Part shown: piece after piece, positions 1 through 9,292 of the stretch
How the letters are laid out: every line of letters begins with the position of its first letter
Numbering within the stretch: position 1 is the stretch's first letter
NCBI RefSeq assembly: GCF_003590835.1
Contig: NZ_QYUQ01000002.1
Span: 1,860,001 to 1,924,000, forward strand
Origin: Noviherbaspirillum sedimenti
GTDB taxonomy: Bacteria > Pseudomonadota > Gammaproteobacteria > Burkholderiales > Burkholderiaceae_D
Direction: 5' to 3'
DNA: 64,000 bases
Notes under the pieces: generated by a model
Seen by the model: only the letters and a program-made list of their open reading frames with translations
Told to the model about the DNA's origin: nothing
Databases searched by the model: none
Program-made: the position numbers and the translations under genes

Positions 1-1708
1 ACACATGGCGCTCGGCCCAGCGCGCCAGCCGCTCGGCGCGCGCGGCGCCGAGTGCGTGCACCAGGCGCCGGTGATGCGCCAGCGAAGCGCGCAGCTGGCG
101 CAGGGCAAACCAGTTATCGACAAAGCTGGCAACCAGGCTGGACAGCCACAGCAAACCGCCGGTCAGGGCGGCGTAGAGCGGCGTCATGCCGAACAGCGAC
201 AGGGACTGCAGGCTGGCCTGGGCCTTGGCCGGGTCCAGCGGCGGCGTGCCGGTGAACAGCAGCACCGCGCCCGCCAGCACGGCCATCACCGGAATTACGG
301 CAATCAGGTTACCGAACACTGCCGCGGCCTGCGAGCGCAGCAGCCATGCCGTTTCCTGCAGCAAGCCGCGCAAGCCTTCACGGGAATCCAGGTCGCCCAT
401 GCGCGCGGCCAGCGCCGGTGCGGTTACGGCCGGCTGCCTGGTGGCCAGCACCCCGCCAAGGGCGGTGATCAGGACGAAGCTGGCGGCGTACGTCAGCGAG
501 GCGGACAAGCCGGCGATGAAACCCGCCTGGCCGGTGCTGGCCATGGCAAGCTTGGCCAGCACGGTAAAAGCGGTGATGATGCCGCCGACATACGCGGCTT
601 TCAGCATGGCCCGATATTCAATGCGGTTGCGGGCAATGTAATGCTCGCCCTGGCCGGCATTGCGCTCGACCAGCTTGCGCGCCAGTAGCGAAAAGCTGCG
701 CCGCACCAGCGCCGGCACCGAATCGCGCGCATGCTGCGCGCGGATCAGGTCGGCCAGCAGCGCCTGCACCTGTCCTGCGCCCTGCGGCGTGAGCAAGGTC
801 GCCGTGCGCAAATCGAGCAGGCGGCCGATGCGCACCAGCTGGGCGCGCATGCGCTCGACGCTGTAGACCAGGCCGACCGAGACGCCATGCTCGTCGAGGT
901 CGGCATAGATGCGGTCGGTCTGCGCCTGGCACACGGCGACCAGCATCTTCACGCTGCGCAATGCGGCAACGTCATGTTGGCGGCTCAGGCAGAAATTCTC
1001 CAGTTCACGCTTGAGCGCCATGAATGGGGTCGACTGCAACGGCACTTTGGGGTCCAGGCGCTGGCGGAATGCCGGGCTGATGCCGACCGCCACGATCATG
1101 GCGGCCAGGTAGGTCAGCGCCTCATCGATCTGCCGGATATAGGCATGCAGGATACCTTCATCGATGCAAAGCCTGGCCAGGCGCCCCAGGGTGAGATGGT
1201 CCAGCCCCAGCAACCAGTCGGCATCGGCTGGATCGGGGAACATGGCGGCAAACAGGGCCGACAAGTCCTGTTGCGCCGGTGGGCGCGGCAGAATGAACTT
1301 GACGATGCGCTCGCCCAGCTCGCTGAAAAAAGCCGGTTCGCGCGGCAGGCCGGTAGCGCTGAACAGCTCTGGCCCGGCTGCTTCGCGCAGGGTTTTCTGC
1401 AGGGTGGTTTGCACCAGCCGGCGCGCGTCGCGTTGCCCATCGAGCCAGTCAAGCAGGAGCAGCAGGCGCTGCCGACGCAGCTCACCGGCGTCAGCCGGGG
1501 GCAGCATGCCGGACCTGGGCACATGGCGCAGCCAGGCGGCGACATCGATCATCCAGTTGGCGCGCTCGTTCCAGCTGGCGAAGGGATTGGCCTGCCGCAG
1601 CAGGGATTCGGCCTGGCGCTCGTAACGCACATGGCGGTCACGGCGGTGCTGGGTGCCGCCGCAGAGGCGGCGGCACATCACCCATAGACGCAGGAAAATG
1701 ATCTTCAT
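1..1708 (-). CDS. Gcr-type 'site-specific recombinase' membrane protein, 3' end cut by window edge
   Basis: About 569 codons are open from the ATG at 1708 to the window edge with no stop, so the C-terminus is missing. The sequence fits the proteobacterial family named after gonococcal Gcr (Pfam SpecificRecomb). It has a long soluble N-terminal half, then from about residue 354 the stretch YIARNRIEYRAMLKAAYVGG leading into at least four hydrophobic segments (for example around LASFVDNWFALRQL-type sequence near 120-160). Despite the name, nothing here resembles a tyrosine or serine recombinase catalytic core, so the real function is best regarded as unknown membrane protein. The gene is divergent from moxR. 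Full family members are usually about 650-700 residues, so roughly 100 residues lie outside the window. Confidence 0.7.
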   Translation of the reverse strand, partial: MKIIFLRLWVMCRRLCGGTQHRRDRHVRYERQAESLLRQANPFASWNERANWMIDVAAWLRHVPRSGMLPPADAGELRRQRLLLLLDWLDGQRDARRLVQTTLQKTLREAAGPELFSATGLPREPAFFSELGERIVKFILPRPPAQQDLSALFAAMFPDPADADWLLGLDHLTLGRLARLCIDEGILHAYIRQIDEALTYLAAMIVAVGISPAFRQRLDPKVPLQSTPFMALKRELENFCLSRQHDVAALRSVKMLVAVCQAQTDRIYADLDEHGVSVGLVYSVERMRAQLVRIGRLLDLRTATLLTPQGAGQVQALLADLIRAQHARDSVPALVRRSFSLLARKLVERNAGQGEHYIARNRIEYRAMLKAAYVGGIITAFTVLAKLAMASTGQAGFIAGLSASLTYAASFVLITALGGVLATRQPAVTAPALAARMGDLDSREGLRGLLQETAWLLRSQAAAVFGNLIAVIPVMAVLAGAVLLFTGTPPLDPAKAQASLQSLSLFGMTPLYAALTGGLLWLSSLVASFVDNWFALRQLRASLAHHRRLVHALGAARAERLARWAERHV

Positions 1709-1801
1709 GCAGCTTGTCCCTTTCGTTAAATCTGAATGCAATAAGAATGACAGAGGGAAAAGGACGCTCCCCGCCGGCCATCCGCTTCTCGTTTATACTT
1801 G

Positions 1802-1853
1802 AACATGTCGAGGCGGATTAAACACCCCGTAATTTTCGCCTTGATGACATGTT
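1802..1853. promoter_or_regulatory. long inverted repeat in the gcr-like/moxR divergent region
   Basis: AACATGTC (1802-1809) is the exact reverse complement of GACATGTT (1846-1853), and inside it AGGCG (1811-1815) pairs with CGCCT (1837-1841) around an AT-rich loop. The hairpin ends about 22 bases before the moxR start. It could be an operator or a 5' leader structure. There is no run of T after it, so it is not a typical terminator. Confidence 0.35.
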
Positions 1854-1875
1854 ATTTTCTTGAAGACACTAAGTT

Positions 1876-2730
1876 ATGCGACAGGAAACACGCTTCGAAG
1901 GTTCCCCAACATATGTGGCAACCGAAGATTTAAAGCTGGCGGTGAATGCGGCATTGACGCTGCAGCGTCCGCTGCTGATCAAGGGCGAACCCGGCACCGG
2001 CAAGACCATGCTGGCCGAGGAAGTGGCGGCGGCGCTCGACATGCCGCTGTTGCAATGGCACGTCAAGTCGACCACCAAGGCGCAGCAGGGCCTGTATGAA
2101 TACGACGCGGTGTCGCGCCTGCGCGATTCGCAACTGGGCGACGAGCGGGTCAGGGATATCCACAACTACATCGTCAAGGGCGTGCTGTGGCAAGCCTTCA
2201 CCGCGCCGCAGCCGGTGGTGCTGCTGATCGACGAGATCGACAAGGCGGATATCGAATTCCCCAACGACTTGCTGCGCGAACTGGACCGCATGGAATTCTA
2301 TGTGTATGAGACGCGCGAGATGGTCACGGCCCGCCACCGGCCGCTGGTGATCATCACCTCGAACAATGAAAAGGAATTGCCGGACGCCTTCCTGCGCCGC
2401 TGCTTCTTCCACTACATCAAGTTCCCCGACAAGGATACGATGCAGGACATCGTCAAGGTGCATTTCCCGCACCTGAAAAAGGATTTGCTGGCGCAGGCCC
2501 TGCAAACCTTTTATGAAGTGCGCGAAGTGCCGGGTCTGAAGAAAAAGCCGTCGACATCGGAATTCCTCGACTGGCTCAAGCTCTTGCTGGCCGAGGACAT
2601 TCCGGCTGAAGCCCTGCGCAGCCAGGATGCCAAGCTAGTGGTGCCGCCGCTGCACGGCGCCCTGCTCAAGAACGAGCAGGACGTGCACCTGTTCGAGCGC
2701 CTGCTGTTCATGGCGCGCAACAACCGCTGA
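1876..2730 (+). CDS. MoxR-family AAA+ ATPase
   Basis: A 284-residue AAA+ ATPase of the MoxR group, which acts as a chaperone-like ATPase in maturation of partner proteins and is typically paired with a VWA protein. Walker A GEPGTGKTM lies near residue 37, Walker B LLIDEIDKAD near 117, and the sensor/arginine-finger region IITSNNEKELPDAFLRRC near 160. Length is normal for the family. The partner VWA gene begins 34 bases downstream on the same strand, so the two form an operon. The upstream Shine-Dalgarno is weak; the ATG at 1876 is chosen because the conserved N-terminus follows directly. Confidence 0.9.
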   Translation: MRQETRFEGSPTYVATEDLKLAVNAALTLQRPLLIKGEPGTGKTMLAEEVAAALDMPLLQWHVKSTTKAQQGLYEYDAVSRLRDSQLGDERVRDIHNYIVKGVLWQAFTAPQPVVLLIDEIDKADIEFPNDLLRELDRMEFYVYETREMVTARHRPLVIITSNNEKELPDAFLRRCFFHYIKFPDKDTMQDIVKVHFPHLKKDLLAQALQTFYEVREVPGLKKKPSTSEFLDWLKLLLAEDIPAEALRSQDAKLVVPPLHGALLKNEQDVHLFERLLFMARNNR

Positions 2731-2764
2731 GCAGCGCAGCCATGCCGGGCGCCAGGGGATTGCC

Positions 2765-3934
2765 GTGCTGATCGATTTCTTCTTCACGCTGAAAGACGCG
2801 AAAATTCCGGTCTCGATCAAGGAATTTCTGCTCTTGCTGGAAGCCCTGCACAAGGGCGTGATCGGCCCCTCGCTGGATGATTTTTATTATCTGGCGCGCA
2901 CCACCCTGGTCAAGGATGAAGCGCACTATGACAAGTTCGACCAGGCTTTCGGTCTGTATTTCAAGGGCATCGCCGCAACTTTCGGAGAAAACAGCCAGAT
3001 CCCGCTGGATTGGCTGATCCAGCGCATGCAACGGGAACTGACGCCCGAGCAGATTGCGCAACTGGAAAAATTCGGCTACGACAAGCTGATGGATCGCCTG
3101 CGCGAGCTGCTGGAGGAACAGAAGGAACGCCACGAAGGCGGCAGCAAGTGGATCGGCACCGGCGGCACCTCCCCTTTCGGCCATGGCGGCCACAATCCTG
3201 AAGGCATACGGATCGGCGGCGAATCGCGCAACCGCAGCGCAGTCAAGGTGTGGGAAGCGCGTGCCTACCGCGATTACGATAGCGAGCGCGAACTTGGCAC
3301 GCGCAACATCAAGGTGGCGCTGCGCCGCCTGCGCAAGTTCGCCCGCGAAGGCGCGCAGGAAGAACTGGCGCTGGACGACACCATCCGCGCCACCGCCAAC
3401 AATGCCGGCTATCTGGATATCAGAATGCAGCCGGAACGCAAGAACAATGTCAAAGTCCTGATGCTGCTCGATGTCGGCGGCAGCATGGACGACCATATCG
3501 CCCGCACCGAGGAATTGTTTTCCGCCGCCAGTGCGGAATTCAAGAACATGGAGTTCTTTTATTTCCACAACTGCGTCTACGATTACCTCTGGAAGAACAA
3601 CCGCCGCCGCCATGCCGAAAAATTCCCGACCTGGGATGTGCTGCGCAAATATACGCCGGATACCAAGCTGATCTTCGTCGGCGACGCCACCATGAGTCCG
3701 TATGAAGTCCTGCAACCGGGCGGCTCGGTGGAATACAACAACGACGAAGCCGGCGCCAACTGGCTGCAGCGCTTTACCCAGGCTTTTCCGAAATTCATCT
3801 GGCTGAACCCGGAACCGGAAGGCTTGTGGCAATATCGCCAGTCGATTGCCATCATTCACCAGATCATGCAGGGAAAAATGTTCCCGTTGACGCTGGACGG
3901 GCTGGAGCGTGGCATGCGCATGTTGAGCAAATAG
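2765..3934 (+). CDS. CoxE-type VWA domain protein, partner of MoxR
   Basis: A 389-residue protein that starts with GTG (MLIDFFFTLKDAKIPVS) and ends in a von Willebrand A domain. The metal-binding MIDAS motif appears near residue 236 as DVGGSMDDH, so the usual DxSxS is DxGxS here, which is seen in this CoxE-like group. A second conserved element, IFVGDATMSPYE, lies near residue 303. The central stretch is glycine-rich (GTGGTSPFGHGG near 136). Its position directly after moxR is the standard MoxR-VWA arrangement. The physiological target cannot be told from the sequence; in carboxydotrophs CoxE assists active-site assembly of CO dehydrogenase, but no such enzyme is present here. Confidence 0.85.
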   Translation: MLIDFFFTLKDAKIPVSIKEFLLLLEALHKGVIGPSLDDFYYLARTTLVKDEAHYDKFDQAFGLYFKGIAATFGENSQIPLDWLIQRMQRELTPEQIAQLEKFGYDKLMDRLRELLEEQKERHEGGSKWIGTGGTSPFGHGGHNPEGIRIGGESRNRSAVKVWEARAYRDYDSERELGTRNIKVALRRLRKFAREGAQEELALDDTIRATANNAGYLDIRMQPERKNNVKVLMLLDVGGSMDDHIARTEELFSAASAEFKNMEFFYFHNCVYDYLWKNNRRRHAEKFPTWDVLRKYTPDTKLIFVGDATMSPYEVLQPGGSVEYNNDEAGANWLQRFTQAFPKFIWLNPEPEGLWQYRQSIAIIHQIMQGKMFPLTLDGLERGMRMLSK

Positions 3935-4031
3935 GCGGCTGCAGGCGAGCCACACATTACCTTTATCGCAACAAAAATTGCTCATGCAGAAATTGCTGGA
4001 AAAGAGTAATCTGATGGCTGTAAAATTTCTA

Positions 4032-4047
4032 CTGTATAAATAAACAG
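4032..4047. promoter_or_regulatory. LexA (SOS) box upstream of parE
   Basis: CTGT-N8-ACAG is perfectly conserved and embedded in TACTGTATAAATAAACAGTT (4030-4049 context), which differs from the enterobacterial consensus at only a few positions. It lies about 26 bases before the parE start in the 138-base gap after the VWA gene, where it would overlap a promoter or early transcript. LexA repression of the parE operon is inferred, not shown. Confidence 0.65.
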
Positions 4048-4072
4048 TTTTTGTATTCACTCATCATCCTGC

Positions 4073-6058
4073 ATGGCCACCAAAAAATCCTCTTCCGATT
4101 ACAGCGAATCATCGATCCGGGTCCTGAAAGGACTCGAACCCGTCAAGCAGCGGCCGGGCATGTACACCCGCACGGAAAACCCCCTGCACATCATCCAGGA
4201 AGTGATCGACAACGCCTCCGACGAGGCGCTCGGCGGCTTCGCCCAGAATATCCTGGTCACCCTCAACACCGACGGCAGCGTCAGCGTCGAAGATGACGGC
4301 CGCGGCATCCCGGTCGGCCTGCACCCGGAAGAAAAGGTGCCGACCGTGGAAATCGTGTTTACCCGCCTGCATGCCGGCGGCAAGTTCGACAAGGGCTCGG
4401 GCGGCGCCTATTCGTTTTCCGGCGGCTTGCACGGCGTCGGCGTATCGGTCACCAATGCGTTATCAACCCGTCTGGCAATCACGGTCTGGCGCGAAGGCCG
4501 CGCGCATGACATGGCCTTTGCCGACGGCGACGTGATCGAAAAACTGAAATCGCGCAGCCTGGCCAAGGATGAAAAGCGCTCCGGCACGAAAGTGACGGCC
4601 TGGCCCAATGCCAAATACTTCGATTCGGCAGCGATCCCGCCGGGCGAATTGCAACGTCTGCTGCGCTCGAAAGCAGTGCTGCTGCCCGGCGTAAAAGTCA
4701 CCCTGGTCAATGCGAAAAATGGCGACACGCAAAGCTGGCAATACGACCAGGGTTTGCGCGGCTACCTGGTCGAATCGCTGGCGCAAGCCTCCGGCGCCGA
4801 TCCGGTGATCCCGTTGTTCGAGGGCGAACAATATGCGAATGCCGATGCTGAAGGCTTCGCCGAAGGCGAAGGCGCGGCCTGGGTGGTGGCCTGGACCGAG
4901 GACGGCAATGTAGTGCGCGAATCCTATGTCAACCTGATTCCGACTTCCGCCGGCGGCACGCACGAATCGGGCTTGCGCGATGGCCTGTTCGGCGCGGTGA
5001 AAAGCTTTGTCGAGATGCACTCGATGCTGCCCAAGGGCGTCAAGCTCTTGCCGGAAGACGTATTTGCCCGGGTCTCCTTCGTGCTGTCGGCCAAGGTGCT
5101 GGACCCGCAATTCCAGGGCCAGATCAAGGAACGCCTGAATTCGCGCGATGCGGTCCGGCTGGTGTCGGGCTATTCCAAGCCGGCGCTGGAATTGTGGCTG
5201 AACGAACACGTCGATTACGGCAAGAAGCTGGCCGATCTGGTGATCAAGCAGGCGCAGTCCCGCTTGCGCTCGGCGCAAAAGGTGGAAAAGAAAAAATCTT
5301 CCGGCGTCGCCGTTCTGCCGGGCAAGCTGACCGATTGCGAATCCAGCGACATCACCCGCAACGAACTGTTCCTGGTCGAGGGCGATTCCGCCGGCGGCTC
5401 GGCCAAGATGGGCCGCGACAAGGAATTCCAGGCGGTCCTGCCGCTGCGCGGCAAGGTATTGAACTCCTGGGAAACCGAACGCGACCGCCTGTTTGCCAAC
5501 AACGAAATCCACGACATCTCGGTGGCGATCGGCGTCGATCCGCACGGCCCCAACGATACCCCCGACCTGTCGGGCCTGCGCTACGGCCGCATCTGCATCC
5601 TGTCGGATGCCGACGTCGATGGCTCGCACATCCAGGTCCTGCTGCTGACCCTGTTCTTCAAGCACTTCCCGCAACTGATCGCGCGCGGCCACATCTGCAT
5701 CGCCCGGCCGCCGCTGTACCGGGTCGATGCGCCGGCGCGCGGCAAGAAGCCGGCGCAGAAAGTTTATGCGCTCGACGATGCCGAACTGACGGCCATCGCG
5801 GACAAGCTGCGCAAGGACGGCGTCAAGGAAGGGGGCTGGAGCATTGCCCGTTTCAAGGGCCTGGGCGAAATGAATGCCGAACAATTGTGGGAAACCACCA
5901 TGAACCCGGACACCCGGCGCCTGCTGCCGGTGGCGTTGGGCGGCTTCGACCTGGAATCCTCGCAGGCGCGCTTCACCATGCTGATGGGCAAAGGCGAAGC
6001 GGCTGCGCGGCGCGCCTGGCTGGAAGAGCACGGCAACGAAGCGGAAGCCGATATCTGA
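4073..6058 (+). CDS. parE: DNA topoisomerase IV subunit B
   Basis: A 661-residue type IIA topoisomerase ATPase/Toprim subunit. The GHKL ATP site shows DNASDEALGG near residue 47 and the glycine-rich lid GGLHGVGVSVTNAL near 117. The Toprim motif LVEGDSAGGSAKMGRD is near 430 and the metal-binding DADVDGSHI near 515. Short length and the lack of the long GyrB C-terminal insertion point to ParE rather than GyrB, and parC lies just downstream. It pairs with ParC to decatenate daughter chromosomes. It begins a tight operon with the lytic transglycosylase (overlap of one base) and parC, behind a LexA box. Confidence 0.95.
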   Translation: MATKKSSSDYSESSIRVLKGLEPVKQRPGMYTRTENPLHIIQEVIDNASDEALGGFAQNILVTLNTDGSVSVEDDGRGIPVGLHPEEKVPTVEIVFTRLHAGGKFDKGSGGAYSFSGGLHGVGVSVTNALSTRLAITVWREGRAHDMAFADGDVIEKLKSRSLAKDEKRSGTKVTAWPNAKYFDSAAIPPGELQRLLRSKAVLLPGVKVTLVNAKNGDTQSWQYDQGLRGYLVESLAQASGADPVIPLFEGEQYANADAEGFAEGEGAAWVVAWTEDGNVVRESYVNLIPTSAGGTHESGLRDGLFGAVKSFVEMHSMLPKGVKLLPEDVFARVSFVLSAKVLDPQFQGQIKERLNSRDAVRLVSGYSKPALELWLNEHVDYGKKLADLVIKQAQSRLRSAQKVEKKKSSGVAVLPGKLTDCESSDITRNELFLVEGDSAGGSAKMGRDKEFQAVLPLRGKVLNSWETERDRLFANNEIHDISVAIGVDPHGPNDTPDLSGLRYGRICILSDADVDGSHIQVLLLTLFFKHFPQLIARGHICIARPPLYRVDAPARGKKPAQKVYALDDAELTAIADKLRKDGVKEGGWSIARFKGLGEMNAEQLWETTMNPDTRRLLPVALGGFDLESSQARFTMLMGKGEAAARRAWLEEHGNEAEADI

Positions 6059-6843
6059 TGCGCACGCTGCCGGCGATCCTTCTGGCGCTGGGCCTGTCGC
6101 TGACGGGCGCGGCTGCGCATGCCGACATCTATGGCTATGTCGATGCGCAGGGCACCGCACATTTTTCGACCGAAAAGCTGGACGACCGCTATCAGTTGTA
6201 TGCACGCGGCGATGCCGTGTTCGATACCGGGCGGCTTGATCTACCCGTGCCATCGGGCGAGCACAAGCCGGTCTCGCCGGCGCTGTCGCGCCACCTTGAC
6301 GGGCACCCCAACCTGAAAAAATTTGAGCCCCTGCTGCACCAGGCAGCCAGCGATTTCGGCCTGCAGCCGGCCTTGCTGAAGGCAATCATGGCGGCCGAAT
6401 CCGGCTTTAATCCGGCGGCAGTGTCGCCCAAGGGCGCCATCGGCCTGATGCAGGTGATGCCGGCCACCGCCGAACGCTACGGCCTGCAGGCCGGCGCGAA
6501 AAAATCGCTCGAACAGAAGCTGGCCGACCCTAAAACCAATATCCGCCTGAGCGCGCGCTATCTGCGCGACCTGTCGCGGCTGTTTCCCGGCCAGCCCGAG
6601 CTGGTGATCGCCTCGTACAACGCCGGCGAAGGCGCCGTGCAAAAGTACCGCAACACTATCCCGCCCTACCCCGAGACCCGCAATTACGTAAAACTGGTGG
6701 CGCAGTTCTACCGGTTCTACCACCGGGTGGCGGCGGACCAGGCCCAGGTGGCAAGGCTGTCGAATCCGCAAGGCGGCGGCCGCATCCGCATGACCATCCC
6801 CGGCCGCAGCCTGCCGGCGGCAATGACGACCACATACGAATAA
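6058..6843 (+). CDS. SLT-family lytic murein transglycosylase with DUF4124-like N-terminus
   Basis: A 261-residue exported enzyme. The N-terminus [20 protein letters not shown] is a signal peptide, followed by a short DUF4124-like segment ([16 protein letters not shown], residues about 22-37). A Slt35/MltE-type catalytic domain follows, with the likely catalytic glutamate in [14 protein letters not shown] near residue 115, then [14 protein letters not shown] and [10 protein letters not shown]. It would cleave the glycan strands of periplasmic peptidoglycan. The ATG overlaps the parE stop (TGATG), so translation is coupled to parE. A longer in-frame extension inside parE was rejected because it runs antisense to codon structure and would bury the signal peptide. 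Confidence 0.9.
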   Translation: MRTLPAILLALGLSLTGAAAHADIYGYVDAQGTAHFSTEKLDDRYQLYARGDAVFDTGRLDLPVPSGEHKPVSPALSRHLDGHPNLKKFEPLLHQAASDFGLQPALLKAIMAAESGFNPAAVSPKGAIGLMQVMPATAERYGLQAGAKKSLEQKLADPKTNIRLSARYLRDLSRLFPGQPELVIASYNAGEGAVQKYRNTIPPYPETRNYVKLVAQFYRFYHRVAADQAQVARLSNPQGGGRIRMTIPGRSLPAAMTTTYE

Positions 6844-6857
6844 TTCACCGAATCACG

Positions 6858-9170
6858 ATGACCGAACAAGCCAATCTGTTTGAAACCAGCCTGCCCGACG
6901 ACGGCGAATCCCTGACCCTGGCCAGCTTTGCCGAACAAGCCTATCTCGATTACGCCATTTCCGTGGTCAAGGGCCGCGCCCTGCCGGACGTCTGCGACGG
7001 CCAGAAGCCGGTGCAGCGGCGCATCCTGTACGCCATGCACGAACTCGGCCTGAACGCCACCGCCAAGCCGCGCAAGTCGGCTGCGGTAGTGGGCGACGTG
7101 CTGGGCAAGCTGCATCCGCACGGCGACCAGTCGGTGTACGATGCCATGGTGCGCATGGCGCAGGATTTCTCGCTGCGCTACCCGCTGGTCGACGGCCAGG
7201 GCAACTTCGGTTCGCGCGACGGCGACGGCGCCGCGGCCATGCGCTACACTGAAGCACGCCTGACGCCGATCTCGAAGCTGCTGCTTGATGAAATCGACCT
7301 GGGCACGGTGGATTTCCAGCCCAACTACGACGGCTCCACCGAAGAACCGAAGCTGCTGCCTGCGCGCCTGCCGATGGTCTTGCTCAACGGCGCCTCTGGA
7401 ATCGCGGTCGGCATGGCCACCGAGATTCCGCCGCACAACCTGCAGGAAGTGGCGAAAGCGGCGGTAGCGCTGATCAGGAACCCGAAACTCACCAGCCGTG
7501 AGCTGGTGGAATTCATCCCCGGACCGGACTTCCCCGGCGGCGGCCAGATCATCACGCCGGCGGCGGCGATCGCCGATATCTACGACAGTGGACGCGGCTC
7601 ACTCAAGGTGCGCGCGCGCTGGAAGATCGAAGACATGGCGCGCGGCCAGTGGCAGGTGGTGGTGACCGAACTGCCGCCCGGCACCTCGTCGCAAAAGGTG
7701 CTGGAAGAAATCGAGGAAATCACCAATCCCAAGATCAAGCTCGGCAAGAAGTCGCTGCTGCCCGACCAGCTGACCCTGAAACAGAATGTGCTGGCCATGC
7801 TGGATACGGTGCGCGACGAGTCCGGGCGCGAGGCGCCGGTGCGCCTGGTGTTCGAGCCGAAGTCGAAGAACCAGGACCAGACCGAATTCACCAACATGCT
7901 GCTGGCGCACACGTCGCTGGAAAGCAGCGCGCCGGCCAACCTGGTGATGATCGGCGGCGACGGCCGGCCGCGGCAGAAGACCCTGGCCGACATCCTCAAC
8001 GAATGGATCGCCTTCCGCTTCGTCACCATTACCCGCCGCACGCAATTCAAGCTGCAGAAAGTCAACGACCGCATCCATATCCTGGAAGGCCGCGAAGCGG
8101 TGCTCCTGAACATCGATAAAGTCATCAAGATCATCCGCGAATCCGACGAGCCCAAGCCGGCGCTGATCGCCGCATTCAGGCTGTCGGACCGCCAGGCCGA
8201 AGACATCCTGGAAATCCGCCTGCGCCAACTGGCGCGGCTGGAAGCGATCAAGATCCAGCAGGAATTGCAGGAATTGCGCAATGAAAAAGCCGGTTTGCAG
8301 GATTTGCTGGACAACCCGGCCTCGATGAAAAGGCTGGTGATCAAGGAAATCGAAGCCGACGCCAAGCAATATGGCGACGCCCGCCGCACCCTGATCGAGG
8401 AAGCCGAACGCGCCGTGATCGAACAGAAGGTGATCGATGAACCGGTCACCGTGATCATTTCGCAAAAGGGCTGGGTGCGCTCGCGCAACGGCCATGGCCA
8501 CGACGCCGCGCAATTCGGCTTCAAGGCCGGCGACGGCCTGTACGCCACCTTCGAATGCCGCACGGTGGACAACCTGCTGGCCTTCGGCTCCAACGGCCGC
8601 ATTTACTCGGTGCCGGTGTCTGCCCTGCCCGGCGCGCGCGGCGACGGCGTGCCGGTCACGACGCTGGTCGAGATGGCTGGCGGCACCCAGCTGTTGCATT
8701 ACTTCGTCGGCGTGGCCGATACCACCCTGCTGCTGGCATCAAGCGCAGGCTACGGCTTCACCGCCCGCGCCGGCGACATGGTCAGCCGCACCCGCGGCGG
8801 CAAGGCCTTCATGACCCTGGATGATGGCGACATGCCGCTGGCGCCGCGCCCTGTGGCGGGCAAGGCCAGTGCGATCGCCTGCCTGTCCGAGAAGGGTCGC
8901 GTGCTGGTTTTCGGCCTGGATGAAATCAAGACGCTGTCCGGCGGCGGCCGCGGCGTGATCCTGATGGATCTGGAAAAGAATGAAAAACTGCTGGCAGCCG
9001 AACCGATCAGCCAGCGCGGCGTGCTGGTCTCCGGCGCCGGCCGTGGCGGCAAGGCGCAGGAAGTGACGCTGTCTGCCTCCGGGCTCGGCGAGCACATCGG
9101 CAAGCGCGCGCGCAAGGGCAAGGCGCTGGAGTCGAAGATCAAGGCGAGCGGTTTGGCGGCTTTACTTTAA
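6858..9170 (+). CDS. parC: DNA topoisomerase IV subunit A
   Basis: A 770-residue breakage-reunion subunit. The catalytic tyrosine lies in [12 protein letters not shown] near residue 130, and the quinolone-determining stretch [17 protein letters not shown] is near 87-103. The C-terminus carries the degenerate beta-pinwheel repeats expected of ParC and lacks a GyrA box, and the gene sits in an operon with parE. At the two positions that matter for fluoroquinolones (Ser80 and Glu84 of E. coli ParC) this protein has Gln and Asp. Only 14 bases separate it from the transglycosylase gene. Confidence 0.95.
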   Translation: MTEQANLFETSLPDDGESLTLASFAEQAYLDYAISVVKGRALPDVCDGQKPVQRRILYAMHELGLNATAKPRKSAAVVGDVLGKLHPHGDQSVYDAMVRMAQDFSLRYPLVDGQGNFGSRDGDGAAAMRYTEARLTPISKLLLDEIDLGTVDFQPNYDGSTEEPKLLPARLPMVLLNGASGIAVGMATEIPPHNLQEVAKAAVALIRNPKLTSRELVEFIPGPDFPGGGQIITPAAAIADIYDSGRGSLKVRARWKIEDMARGQWQVVVTELPPGTSSQKVLEEIEEITNPKIKLGKKSLLPDQLTLKQNVLAMLDTVRDESGREAPVRLVFEPKSKNQDQTEFTNMLLAHTSLESSAPANLVMIGGDGRPRQKTLADILNEWIAFRFVTITRRTQFKLQKVNDRIHILEGREAVLLNIDKVIKIIRESDEPKPALIAAFRLSDRQAEDILEIRLRQLARLEAIKIQQELQELRNEKAGLQDLLDNPASMKRLVIKEIEADAKQYGDARRTLIEEAERAVIEQKVIDEPVTVIISQKGWVRSRNGHGHDAAQFGFKAGDGLYATFECRTVDNLLAFGSNGRIYSVPVSALPGARGDGVPVTTLVEMAGGTQLLHYFVGVADTTLLLASSAGYGFTARAGDMVSRTRGGKAFMTLDDGDMPLAPRPVAGKASAIACLSEKGRVLVFGLDEIKTLSGGGRGVILMDLEKNEKLLAAEPISQRGVLVSGAGRGGKAQEVTLSASGLGEHIGKRARKGKALESKIKASGLAALL

Positions 9171-9246
9171 CTGAAGGCCAATGCGGTGATTGCTCACATC
9201 TGCGTGGGCCGACTTTGGTGAAGACGCAAGGATGTATCCATGACGA

Positions 9247-9280
9247 CATGGTGCAGCGGATAATGCGCACCATGCCGTTT
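9247..9280. terminator. hairpin between parC and the receptor remnant
   Basis: CATGGTGC (9247-9254) and GCACCATG (9267-9274) form an eight-pair stem with a 12-base loop, followed by CCGTTTT on the plus strand. It lies between convergent transcription units (parC and the receptor gene). The T tract is short, so termination is plausible but weak. Confidence 0.4.
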
Positions 9281-9292
9281 TCGTCAACTCTG

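Noticed and set aside
1..1708. the left-edge gene as a true DNA recombinase
   Set aside because: No recombinase catalytic motif is visible and the second half is made of membrane helices; the family name is historical.
2708..4060. 450-codon open frame antisense to the VWA gene
   Set aside because: Shadow of the VWA gene; composition is antisense-like and no motif is present.
4463..6385. 640-codon open frame antisense to parE
   Set aside because: It mirrors the third-codon-position GC bias of parE, has no ribosome binding site or recognisable domain, and parE is certain.
7580..8699. two long minus-strand frames inside parC
   Set aside because: Antisense shadows of a certain gene in high-GC DNA.
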